From Ophiodon elongatus (lineage: Eukaryota > Chordata > Actinopteri > Perciformes > Hexagrammidae), in NCBI GenBank assembly GCA_016806645.1, contig JACSYO010001694.1, positions 2,457,001-2,521,000 on the forward strand: a stretch of 64,000 bases of DNA, given 5' to 3'. A program made the position numbers and the translations under genes. The notes beneath the pieces were generated by a model. The model saw nothing but the letters and a program-made list of their open reading frames with translations. It had not been told where the DNA came from and searched no databases. Shown here one piece after another: positions 44,637 to 55,339 of this stretch; the stretch's first letter is position 1, and each line of letters starts with the position of its first letter.

Positions 44637-45408
44637 TTAAAGGAATAGTTTGACATTTTGGGAAATTTGTTATTTAGAATTAGATGAGGAGAAACTACTT
44701 TTATGTCACTATGGTAAATATTATTTTTTAAAGAGGTTAGGGGTTAGCTTAGCTAAGCATGAAGACTGGGTACAGGAGGAAAAAGTTAGCATAGCTCTGT
44801 CCTAAAGTAAAAAAACAAAATCAACTCACTAATTAACACTGTATATCCTGTTACATAAACCAAAGTGAAGAACCTCACGTTGTGGTTTTACTGGGGGTTA
44901 AGTTGCAAACTATTTCTTGGCCGTTAGCTGTGACTTCCTGAAGTTCTGTCATAATTAGGGGAATTTTATACTCTTTGCACTAAGCCAGGCAAGCTGTTTT
45001 CAGTCATTATGCTAAGCTAAGGTAACTGTTTGGTCTTCATATTTACGGGAGTGGTATCAAATTACTCTCTGCGAGAACATTTTATTCTTTGTGTCTGCAA
45101 ACTTTTTCCATCTTGAAAGGAACAGGCAGTAGTTTGATACAGAGATAGAATCACGGATGTTTCAAGCTTATATTTAAAATGAGCAGAGTTTCCAATTCTT
45201 TATAAAGCTCCTGTTCTTTAAAACAAACCGAACACATTCACATCAAGAAAGTTCACTTGCTCTCACATGTAAATTGACCTTTTTCACGTGAAGTTTTATG
45301 CTACGCTAAGCTAACCGGCTGCTGGCTCTATAGCTACATATTCATTGATCTTCTCATCTACCTCTCGCCAAGAAAACAAATAAGTGTATTTCCCAGAATG
45401 CTGAAACA
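44637..45408. mobile_element. Foldback MITE copy, expanded
   Basis: Starts AGGAATAGTTTGACATTTTG with GGAAATT and ends CTCGCCAAGAAAACAAATAA followed by TTTCCCAGAATGCTGAAACA, the inverted counterpart. Internal TTAGCTTAGCTAAGCATGAA and GCTACGCTAAGCTAACCGGC are mirrored arms. At about 770 bp it is longer than the 378-bp copy at 49660, and looks like two copies or a copy with an insert. Confidence 0.65.
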
Positions 45409-45974
45409 AAAACATGTCATGACACCGTGCTGTTTATTAAGTTCTAACGGATCAGGCCTTGTCCTACAAAGAGCTGTTGTTAGTGGAGGTAATGTTATCT
45501 ACAACACAGCCAGAAAAACATCAGTTACAGTTGAGCAATGAGAGAAATATTGCTTATTCTGTTCTAATCCCATCTGTGAGGAGGGATTTTGCCAAGTGAC
45601 AAATGAAAGCGCAAGTACTTCTGGACAGCTGTTTGATTCATTCTGGATGTAACATCGATCCTGTTGTTGATGTTCAATCATGGAGCCATAAAATAAGAAA
45701 AAGGGCTCAGCTAACCTTCTCTGGTTTGTGTAGCTGATTTGTCAGAGCGAGGGGTGAAAGCTGATGAGGAGAATTTACTCACTGCCCTCCTCTGTTGCCT
45801 GATTCCCTCCTCAGCTCCTCTGGTCATGTGGACGAACACGCCACTGCACGTATGCATACATGCACACAAACCCCCAGTTTCACAAGCACTCGCACAAGCA
45901 GGCGTCCATATGCATGCACACAAACCAGCATGAATGCACGCACGCATGCACGCGCACACAAACACACACCCTCT

Positions 45975-46150
45975 AACCTCACTATGGTCTCACACAGCAG
46001 GCCTGCCATAAATCAATGGGCAGGATCGTGTCTGCCAGTTAGACTAAACAAGAGCATTTGTGAGGATTTGCTCTCAGCCATTAATCATCTTGACAGCTTG
46101 AAAAACACATTTCCCCTTTAATGACTGTATTTGGATAATCAGCTCTGTTT
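45975..46150. promoter_or_regulatory. Candidate conserved non-coding element
   Basis: A block with CCATAAATCAATGGGCAGGA (about 46008), CTCAGCCATTAATCATCTTG (about 46074) and TTTAATGACTGTATTTGGAT. It has several TAAT cores and balanced composition, and is flanked by CA/GC-rich simple sequence and pyrimidine tracts. Confidence 0.4.
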
Positions 46151-48159
46151 CCCTTCCCACCCTCTCCCTGGCTCGCCCTCCTTTCCCCTCCCCATTTTCT
46201 TTTTTTTTTTTGCCCCAAGCGCCATCATTGACATGAGGGTAACTCACTATTAGAGGAGGAGAAGCCGGAGGAGGGACTGTGGAGGTGAGGGAGGGGTCTT
46301 TCACCGTCTAAAAGGGTTCTCCAAAAAAGTAAAAATAATCAAGCTGCCTGTGGAAAAAAGTTTTTTTTTTTTCACCTTCACTCAACAAACCGCAAGGCCT
46401 CTCTGCTAATATAAACTTGTGTATGTGAGAGCACACACTCACACTGACAAAGTCCTGCTGAATTAAACACAGAGAGCTTATGGATGGAGCTGCAAACATT
46501 AACCACGTCCTAATGTGTAAAGCCTGTCAGGATCTTAAAAACATAAACCAACTCTGCGATGTGAAAATGTGATACAAGATGTGTGTTGTGAGGATAGTAG
46601 TTGATTTGACCATCACATGTTGCAATCAACAGACCCACCTTTATATGAAAATCTGCAAAAACAAAATGACTAAGTTTACTTTAAATGTTCTGAAATATAA
46701 TTTGAAAGGTTATCATTGTTGTTTAAGGTAAACTCTCAGTAAAAAAGTTTGAAGGAAATGGTCAAAACCTTACTACATGTTTTACATGGTGGGTTAAATG
46801 ATTTCTGTCTAATTTACTGTCTATTTGTCTGCAATGCAGGAGAGAAACTCAGAGCATCCTATTACGTTCACTGGGAAGGAATCAGGCCACTGGGTCACGC
46901 TGGACCAACAGTGTCCAGGGACTCTGGAGCTGTCAGTGCAGCACCTCAGGGAGACAAGGGCAGTGAAGCTGAAAGAGAGAGAAAGAAAATATCTTCAGTT
47001 TAAACAGCCTTTTCTTTGAGTTTAGCTAACGTAAAGGACTGGTTTGAAAACAATACAGTGAAGAGTGAACCAAAACAGTAAATTTGGACTGTGAGCTGAA
47101 AGAATGGAACTGCATAAGTCATAAATACAGACAACAGAAACTTTAAAATACGATAGTGCCCAGTCTGCGTTCTCTACCTTCAATATGATGAATGTAAAGC
47201 GGTTGGACTACTTGCAGTGTATTGATCAATGTATCAATGTAAAACTGGGTATCATTGCGAAAGTGGCATTGATTAATACCGTTAAAGTTACGGTTGGTGA
47301 TGTTGAGAAATTAGCAAGAGTTTTAAGTGCAGTTTTTTCCAAAATAGGAAGATGAAAAAAAAAAAAAAACTGAGACATAGCTTCCTCAAAAACCAGTAAA
47401 TAACCATTGTTCTACACACAGGCTGAGAAACCCAGCTGACGTGTGCTATTGAGTGAATGTGTAATGTATATTGATGAGTATTACAGCAAGTGTGTGTATG
47501 GGCTTGGCTCCTACGATGTGTTGACATGTGTAATGATGTATGTTTGAACAGTTGTTAGACAACTATGTCTGAATACCACACAGATGAGTGATGGTGGCGG
47601 ACAGACACTCTGAAGTCACAGCCTCTCAGTTACCAAACATCTCGTGTGTGTTAAGTGACGTAAGAGAGATAGTGGGACATCTGTGACTGTTTTTTTCAAT
47701 GCTTGGTTCGGACTTTAATTTACACGATACACAATCACACTCGCATAGTTTAGGGCAATTTATCTTTAATTTATTCGAATTCACCTAATCACCAATTTAC
47801 CCTTGTTTCTGTTTTTGCTATTCATCCTGTATCTCTTTCATCTTTCCTATTTTCTCTGAATGTTTATCATCCAGCGTGTGCCTATTAATTAATTTATTTA
47901 TTTTCAGAAAGGTACAATCTGCCTTAATGTGGCTGCATTAATCCTGCAAGAAAAGTGAAGCCGTTGATGATATATAAGTGGTGATAAACTGTGTATCTTG
48001 ACTTGCAGTGCAGTGGTTAAGTTGAGTGTAATCATCATAATGGTAGCCTCTGAGTCTGGATGCCCATCCAGAGGAGACATAAAACAGGCCCATGATGGTC
48101 AAAGTGAGTACATGATGACCACAGGGCATCCCAAATAGGAAGAAAAAACCAAGTTGTCA
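46151..48159. other. Gene desert, no supported gene
   Basis: Pyrimidine-rich at 46140-46210, then AT-rich. Short open frames lack domains. Confidence 0.5.
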
Positions 48160-48500
48160 ATCAGAGCATGAATCCCGACCATCAGAGTGGCTCCTCGTTC
48201 CCCGCCAAGGCACGTTCGTTGCCGAACGCTCGTGGCATCTTCGCCGGCGATCTCCCAGCGCGGCAACAAAATGGAATCCAGCTGGACACGCAGTCCAAGT
48301 GCTATTAGCAGTGCACCGTACTGTAATTAAAATGTTCATTTCTCCACCGGTGGTTAGGGGTGGTGTGTCTATTAACGGTGCTCACTCACACCACTGGAAC
48401 TTTGGAGAGGCCACAGCGGCTCTGGGCAGCTTTCCATGTCGAGGCCAAGTGAGGTTTGCCAAGGTCAGGGCTGGCTGCACATAAAATCAGAAGCACTACT
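48160..48500. promoter_or_regulatory. Candidate conserved non-coding element
   Basis: GC-balanced, complex sequence including CAACAAAATGGAATCCAGCT, TGCTATTAGCAGTGCACCGT and ACTGTAATTAAAATGTTCAT. The open frame inside (48299-48484) lacks a recognisable domain. Confidence 0.4.
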
Positions 48501-48761
48501 TCTCTATCTCTGAAACGGCAGCTGGGCTGACAGTCCCTCTTTGTTACCAATCAATAGATGAATCAATGAATTTTAGATACATTTTTTGTTGCACTACGAC
48601 GTGTTAAAGTATTAATATTTTTAAACAACAAGCGTTTAGATGTGCATGTGGGCGAAGTACAGGTTACTTTTATTGATTCACAGCACAAAATTAATATAAA
48701 CTAGAGACCATCTTATGATGGGATCAAACCCTGCAGCGACGCCAAATTGGACAGGAAGCGT

Positions 48762-48765
<4 letters not shown>

Positions 48766-48815
<50 letters not shown>
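48766..48815. repeat. (GT)n microsatellite
   Basis: Uninterrupted GT run of about 50 bases. Confidence 0.95.
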
Positions 48816-48816
<1 letters not shown>

Positions 48817-49659
48817 TGCCCTTGCTCGGACTACACCAATCTTCGGACTCAGCCTTCATTTTGATGTCAACAACACACCTTGAAACTCCAAGGTTTGTGA
48901 CTACATTATACATAGTTGTGAAGTTATCGCAGTGACAAAATTTGTCCACAGACAGACAGAAACATAAACACCTCAAACCCCAGGCATCAAACCCGCCTCT
49001 AGTTCCAGCTACAGTAATATAGATGTCTGCAGGAGAACATGTTGTCATGATGACATGATGACCTGTTTGGTAAATAACTTGTTTGGGGATCAGTGCCAAT
49101 GAGTTGTCAAGAACTGTTGTTGGCCTTGAAGCCCTAATTAAAAGGAAGCAGATCCTACGCAGCAACTGGTGTTGCAACACATTTCAGCCCTGACAGTTAA
49201 AGGTTAAACATCCTAATATTAAAGCTTTAAAACTATAATTACAATAAAGTATAATTGATTGCCTCTTCAATAGTTTACAAGCACGGTTTACTTTGTCACA
49301 GAGCTGTCAGTGTCCTTGATGACTGATTCTAGGTCACGTATAATGGCTGTTACCCAGTCATCAGCCACCGCTGCTGCTTAACACAGGAATGGAAGTGTGG
49401 CAGCTCACCTTCAAACTGAAAGGATGGCGTTGCAGTCATTGGAAAGAATAATTAATCCTAAAATAATCACAGAAATTGAGTTTTGAAGGACATGTACATT
49501 CATGAACAGTGAAAATAAAGACTAGTGACAATTTCTTTGTCAATATTTGCTTATGTGCCCGATGTGAACAGGTATGAGAACAGATTAGCTCAGTTGGTGT
49601 CTGTAACATTTGATATTTAGTGACACCTGAACTTAAATTTTCTAACATTAAGTTGAAGA
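48816..49659. other. Gene desert, no feature seen
   Basis: No exon or clear repeat recognised. Confidence 0.45.
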
Positions 49660-50037
49660 AATAGTTCAACATTTTGGGCAATGCACTTAATCGCTTTCTT
49701 GCCGAGATTAGAAGATTTATTCTACTCTCATATCTGTCCTTTTATATGAATCTACAGGAAACAGTTAGCTTAGCTTAGCTTAGCTTAGAGTAAAGACAGA
49801 AAACAGGGGGAAACTGTTTGTTTTATATGGATTTAACAAATTAGATATAAGCTAGTGTTTTAATTAGTCATCTTAAGAGGTGCTGTTAGTTATCATTTGC
49901 CAGACCCAGGCTAGTTTTCTCCTCTTATTCCAAGACTTTATGCTAAGCTACAAGCTAACCAGCTTCTGACTGTAGCTTCATATTTAATAGAGAATTATGA
50001 GTCTTCTCAGCTAACTATCCCAAAATGTTGAACTATT
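49660..50037. mobile_element. Foldback MITE, best-preserved copy
   Basis: Perfect 19-bp terminal inverted repeats: AATAGTTCAACATTTTGGG at 49660-49678 and CCCAAAATGTTGAACTATT at 50019-50037. Sub-terminal arms also pair (TCTACAGGAAACAGTTAGCT... against ...AGCTAACCAGCTTCTGACTG). The left arm holds a fourfold TTAGC run (49762-49788). The 378-bp element has no coding capacity. Confidence 0.85.
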
Positions 50038-51019
50038 TATTTTAGGTGAAATAAATTGTAGTGCTTCTAACTTAATATGTTAACCTAACGTAACACTGTT
50101 GGTGCCTCACGATGTTCTCGGTCAGCCAGTAGACACTCACCCCTCTTGCTTTTCAAATTACTGTAATTGTTTCATAATCACATAAGAACAACAGTGCTTA
50201 GAACAAGATAATTGATGTGGTAAATGACAAAGGTGGTTTCTTACCCTTTTTTACTGAACAATTATGATGCATTAAGTTGTTAAAATGTCAAACCTGGCAC
50301 ATACAACTTGGCTGCTTTTTACATGCTGTTTTCTGAACTCAAAACCAGAAGGCAACAAAACACGAAACATTATGCTTCAAATATAATGTCTTCTAGTTTG
50401 CTTTGTCAAACCTCAACTCCACATTACTTTTATGAGAAATCGATCATATGAATGTTGGCTATAGTAATCTGAATCTACTTGTATATCTATATCTACAGTG
50501 GGTATTATCTACAATCATTTAATTCCTTCTCTGACAGAAAGTAGTAACAACAGTTTGAAGGGACGTTTGCAAGCTTGGAGAACCAAATTCTGGAACAAGT
50601 TTGCACACGAATAAAAAGGAGCTTAAGTTCTGATTATCATCTTATTATTCCTCTAATCAAGAGAACATTATTGCAGGCTATTTGTAATGTGGGGGGGAAG
50701 TTGCTCCAAACCAGCACACAACCTGCTCAACGACCTGGAAGTCTGTTATTGTTTTCACAGCGAGCAGTGCACCATGGCTGACTACAGCCGTGAATGAGAT
50801 GAGGAGTTGAAACAGGCATGTAAAATAGTCAGTCACAGGGTTTATGTGGAGAAATAAAGCAGAGTTTGTGTGACAGGCCCTGATGAGGGATGTGTTCACG
50901 CCATCTGGGTTGCTTTAACACTGCGGTCACTGTTGGATGCCGAAGGCTCTGTATTGTGTCCTGATGTTAAACACAGAGGTGGTAGTCATGGAGTTGAGGT
51001 TAATGTTTTGTTCTGGAGA
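50038..51019. other. Gene desert, no feature seen
   Basis: AT-rich sequence with no supported gene. Confidence 0.45.
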
Positions 51020-51056
51020 CACAGAGAGAGAGAGAGAGAGAGGGAGAGAAAGACTC

Positions 51057-51133
<77 letters not shown>
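51020..51133. repeat. (GA)n then (CT)n inverted simple repeats
   Basis: About 27 bases of GA-rich sequence are followed, after a short GGGAGAGAAAGACTCC spacer, by about 75 bases of CT repeats. The two tracts are complementary and could fold together. Confidence 0.95.
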
Positions 51134-51135
<2 letters not shown>

Positions 51136-51300
51136 CTAGCTGTCACCAAGAATGGTGAGCCGGGGTAGAGCTGGCGTCTAATTGAAGAGCAGCTCCACAC
51201 CCTGTCGTCATTAATCACCAGGCCTGTCAGCCGGCTGCTCAGGACCTCACAGTGGCACTCTGCACCGTCTCCACACTGACGCACAGAGGGGAAAATATTA
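51134..51300. promoter_or_regulatory. Candidate conserved non-coding element
   Basis: After the CT tract the texture turns complex: GAGCTGGCGTCTAATTGAAG, GTCGTCATTAATCACCAGGC, CTGTCAGCCGGCTGCTCAGG. TAAT-type cores and TGTCAG words resemble those at 40162 and 40780. Confidence 0.4.
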
Positions 51301-51439
51301 GTCCCCTCCATCACCATCACCATCTCTACTGATACTACTACTACTTGTCTGATTACCACTATCATTCACGTACTTTTGCTATTGTCACTATTGCCACCAG
51401 CCCACAATCAACATTATTAATAACTGCTAATTTAACTCT

Positions 51440-51531
51440 AACTGTTAAATAGTTAGCGTTAAAGCTGGTAGATGGATTTTGATAGCTACAGAGCCAGGCT
51501 AACACTGACTTTATGCTTAGCTATTCTAAGC

Positions 51532-51534
<3 letters not shown>
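51440..51534. mobile_element. Foldback MITE fragment
   Basis: GATAGCTACAGAGCCAGGCT and TTTATGCTTAGCTATTCTAA match the right arm of the family seen at 44637 and 49660. Confidence 0.4.
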
Positions 51535-51582
<48 letters not shown>

Positions 51583-51602
51583 CTGTGTGCATATATATAT
51601 AT
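51535..51602. repeat. (CA)n plus (TA)n compound microsatellite
   Basis: CA run, then TA run, TACTGTGTGCA and a second TA run. Confidence 0.95.
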
Positions 51603-52928
51603 AATACAAATAAAGAATTCCACACTAACATGATATCTAGTACGCTAAAACATTCTTTGTATGTGAAACCCTAATAGAAAACCAATAGTAGGAGCATTTC
51701 ATGCTATTTGTGAAATATTACAGTGTGCAAAAACTGGACACTACGACGTGTTACTATGCGTTAATATCCCACAATGCAATGCGCTAGTGACAACAACGTT
51801 CATGTCAACAGACGTGGTGGACAGGTCTGTAAGGTCAATAACGTTTCATTTCAAGTTTATGTATAAGATTTCCCTTTACTAGGAGTAATATATTTCTTAA
51901 AATGAGTTCAGACTTTATGATTTTCTCAAATCACTGTTTGGTCACATGAGGTTGGCACGGGTTACTATGGTTACGTGCCTCCAACCTACAAAGAGTCTCT
52001 CAGGAAGTGACATGGTAATTACAGTGCATTGGTGTCCGAAAAAGATACATACTACTGTTTATTCATATATGTTGAACGATATTGCTCATATAGATATGTC
52101 GTGCATAGTATGCAATTTCGCAAGCAGTCATAGTGATTTTCTTTTTTTAAAGTAACTTCTGTCGTCACAGGAAGTTCAGGTTTAGGCAAAGAAACACTTT
52201 GGTTTAGTAAAAGAAGGTGGTTGATGCTAACTGACTAACAACTCACATTGCTACCGAGTGACTAACGAGTGACTAACACGTGGTTGGATTATCTACAACT
52301 ATAGAAAACCCAAAAAGAAGTGTAGAAGAGTAAGACAGAAAAATATTTTTAGCTGTTGCTAACCATACACACTGTGTGTTAGTTGAGAAGAATGTAACAT
52401 AAAGTACCACAGAAGCTTTTGGCAAGAAAGCTGATTTGATTATTTCCCATAATGTAAAACTCTTCCTTTGAATAATTATGAGGTGAACAGTATTACTTGT
52501 GAGTGAAATTCCACTTTCTGCTGTTTATTTATTTAGACTTATTTAAATAAAACCCCTGAAGTGGGTGAAAAAGTACCACACACCATGTAATTTCATGCCG
52601 ATGGAATATCTTTCTATTTGTATGAGAAAAAACAACATATAATACAAAATTACTTTGGAAATTTGGTATTTTTGCTGTGTACCATTTGCATTGTATTTTG
52701 TTATTTGTACCCACAGTGTCAGACAGAAATGTTTTGAGATGATAATAGTAATTCCTTCATTTTAACAAATGGATGACAATTTGGGGGTTTAAGTGGTCAA
52801 AGTTTATAACTTAAGACTCTCAGCCTCACATGTGCTACCGTCCGTGGACAAAGGACTGAGGCTGCATACTTGCACACACAGAGCCTCACACAGGCGACAT
52901 AAATGTAGTGTGTGGGTGTTGACTCAGC

Positions 52929-52931
<3 letters not shown>
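51603..52931. other. Gene desert, no feature seen
   Basis: AT-rich sequence with repeated GAGTGACTAAC words near 52255-52275. No supported gene. Confidence 0.45.

Positions 52932-52959
<28 letters not shown>
52932..52959. repeat. (GT)n microsatellite
   Basis: GT run of about 28 bases. Confidence 0.95.
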
Positions 52960-53479
52960 AGGGGAGGACGATAGATGTTGGAGATTGATGAGCGCGGGGA
53001 AAGGGAGAATAGTGAGGCATTTGATGAACGAGTGTAAACTGGCAACAGTGGAATTAATTCCTCCTCCCCGACAAGATTGAAGGTTCTCCCCTCTGTGTGA
53101 CCTCCAGTGTGAATCATCTTCAGATTCAAGCCAATGTAACCGATTCTCTATCTACAGTTTGTAAGATTTATTGTTCACCCGATGTGTGAGAGAGGTACCT
53201 GCCCTTCTCACACAGATTTCACCTGTACTTCACCAACACAACTTTAGGGGGCAACACAATCCAGTGAATCTCCAGTGGCACAACTCTGCAAGTTACACAG
53301 AAATATGTGCGATACAGCATTAAAACCAGAATATCCTTGACCTATTTTACATAAACTACTTTATAAACTCCATCATAAAAAAACACAGCAACAAGAAAAC
53401 AAGTCTGTCCTGTTCCAGAGAAGTGCATGGCTCCAGTTTCCTAAGAAGACAAATAAGTGTACACGGAGCAAAGAGCTAC

Positions 53480-54370
53480 GCGGAGTGGTGATCAGGGCGC
53501 CGTGACCTTGCTGGTGTGGCAGGGACTGGATGTGGTTTGGGAGGGTCATCCATTTTGTTAATGGTCCTGTCAAGTGACACCTGTGCTTGCCTTTCCCCTG
53601 TCTGGAGTGCTAATGAACCGCGAGAGCAGAGGAGTCTGGGAGTCGGGGTCAATAGCCGCCTCGGAGACTGCAGCCTCTTCGCTCTGTGCCACCTACAACC
53701 TGACAGCCAAATAGAGTGGAGACGCAGGAACATTATCGAGGCCGAAATGCTCTAATGGCAGCGGTGTGGCTTTGAGATAGACCGACTCCTTCCCCTCGAA
53801 TTAGTATCTAACTGCTCTGAGTCGAGAACGCTGACTTCAGTTAAACCACAGCGCAGCAGAGAGCAGCAAGAAAATGGCTCTTCACATCAGGACGGGAGGC
53901 CTCCATGTTTGTGGTTCCTGTAAGAGAGCCCGCTCTCCTCAGGGGAGATGTCAGGACTTTGATGAATATTTCTCTATTAACCGCCTCCCATTGTCAGCCC
54001 TGGCCTTTGTGTTGCAGACCAATCCGTCAGACCGTGAGGGGATCCTGGGTCGACACCTCCCTCAGGTCATTATTGAAGTCCCAGTGACCCGGCGGCCACT
54101 CCACACAGCCATCCACTCTGCTGAGGAGGCTGTTTTCAGGCCTCACAAACAAGAATCAGCAATTAAAAGCTGCACTCCCAACAACAAAAGCAATGTGGGT
54201 GATGGAGAGAGGAGGAGGGATGGAGGTCCTCGGAGACTAGCTAACAGGGTTAATGTGACCCAGCCTGCCCTCTTTGGGACAGCCCTGTCAACTGATATGA
54301 GCCATGAATTATTACACACAGCCACATATAGAGTGGCTGTAACAGCCGTAATGATAGATAGACCTAGATA
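53480..54370. promoter_or_regulatory. Large candidate regulatory block downstream of znf703
   Basis: About 900 bases of complex, GC-balanced sequence just beyond the predicted znf703 3' end, with TATTTCTCTATTAACCGCCT (about 53965), CAGGTCATTATTGAAGTCCC (about 54063) and GGCTGTAACAGCCGTAATGA (about 54333). The plus-strand frame 53874-54371 (165 codons) is open across it but shows no protein domain. Gene-like composition is better explained by non-coding constraint. Confidence 0.4.
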
Positions 54371-54496
54371 AGAGGAGAGCAGTAGCCTAGTGAGATTTAC
54401 TCCATCCTCTCATGCTTTGACAAAAAAAGCTACTTCATGGTACTATTTAAAGCAAACAATAAGGAAGAAAACAAGGTGAAATGCAATCATGTATCA

Positions 54497-55339
54497 TTTA
54501 TTTAACAAAATAAGACCTTTTTCCTGTCGTTTGGATAGCACAGCCACCATTAATTGTTTTTATTAATGTCATCTTTTCTAATCTTTGTACCATTTGCGTC
54601 GGTGACCCCAACTTGCCCCCAGGTAAGCTTGAAAAAATATTACATCTTTGCATATTTACAAATAAAAATAATGGCATTGTTCAAGGTAATTCTCATGGAC
54701 ATGCAATTCTCCAGAGTCTGAATAAGATGTAGAAAAAAAATACCAACACAAGAAAGAACAGAAGATGAAAAAGAGGTTCCCAGAATAAAGCTTCACAGTC
54801 CATCTTCATCGTGGTGCAAGGTTTTTATTTTTAGAGTGTATGATAGGCAGAATGGTACTATACTTATATCATTCTCTTTCAGTTAGAATATTTCAGAACA
54901 ATTTATTCGGACCCCCACCACCCACCCCACTCCCCCCACCCCCTAGAGTTGAATACCAAGCGCTTGAGTGAAAAATAAATACAGACTTTCAGTTCTGGGA
55001 GACAGATTTAGAGAAAAACTAAATAAAAACCAAAATCAAGACTGTTGTAATAATCCCACATTTCCATTATTTTCAAGCTCTGCCGTCTTCAATCACTAAA
55101 GTCTGTTGGTTCTACAGACAATCCATCGCGGGGTCTTGTGCCTTCGGAGCGCCAGTCTTGTGCCTTCGGAGCGCCAGTCACAATCCTGAGGCTAACAGGT
55201 GGTATTCCTGGCAGGCAGGCCATCAGGCACGATGCCCTGTACTGGTGATGACCCCGATCTCAAGAATCCATCTTCGGAGACGCTCTGGAGAGTCCAAGCT
55301 GGTGCCTGCAGTCTGTGGGCGCCAACACTATTTCTGATA
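54497..55339 (-). other. znf703: znf703 3' UTR (predicted)
   Basis: Sequence after the TGA stop down to a minus-strand AATAAA at about 54502-54497 (earlier AATAAA-like hexamers near 54828 and 54903). It contains a C-rich run (about 54909-54944) and a perfect 22-bp tandem duplication at 55133-55176. Confidence 0.5.
55133..55176. repeat. Perfect 22-bp tandem duplication in znf703 3' UTR
   Basis: GTCTTGTGCCTTCGGAGCGC plus CA occurs twice head-to-tail with no mismatch. Confidence 0.95.

Noticed and set aside
53874..54371. 165-codon plus-strand frame as a gene
   Set aside because: Begins in a run of complex non-coding sequence, has no domain, and composition fits conserved regulatory DNA better. 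Ribosome profiling would settle it.
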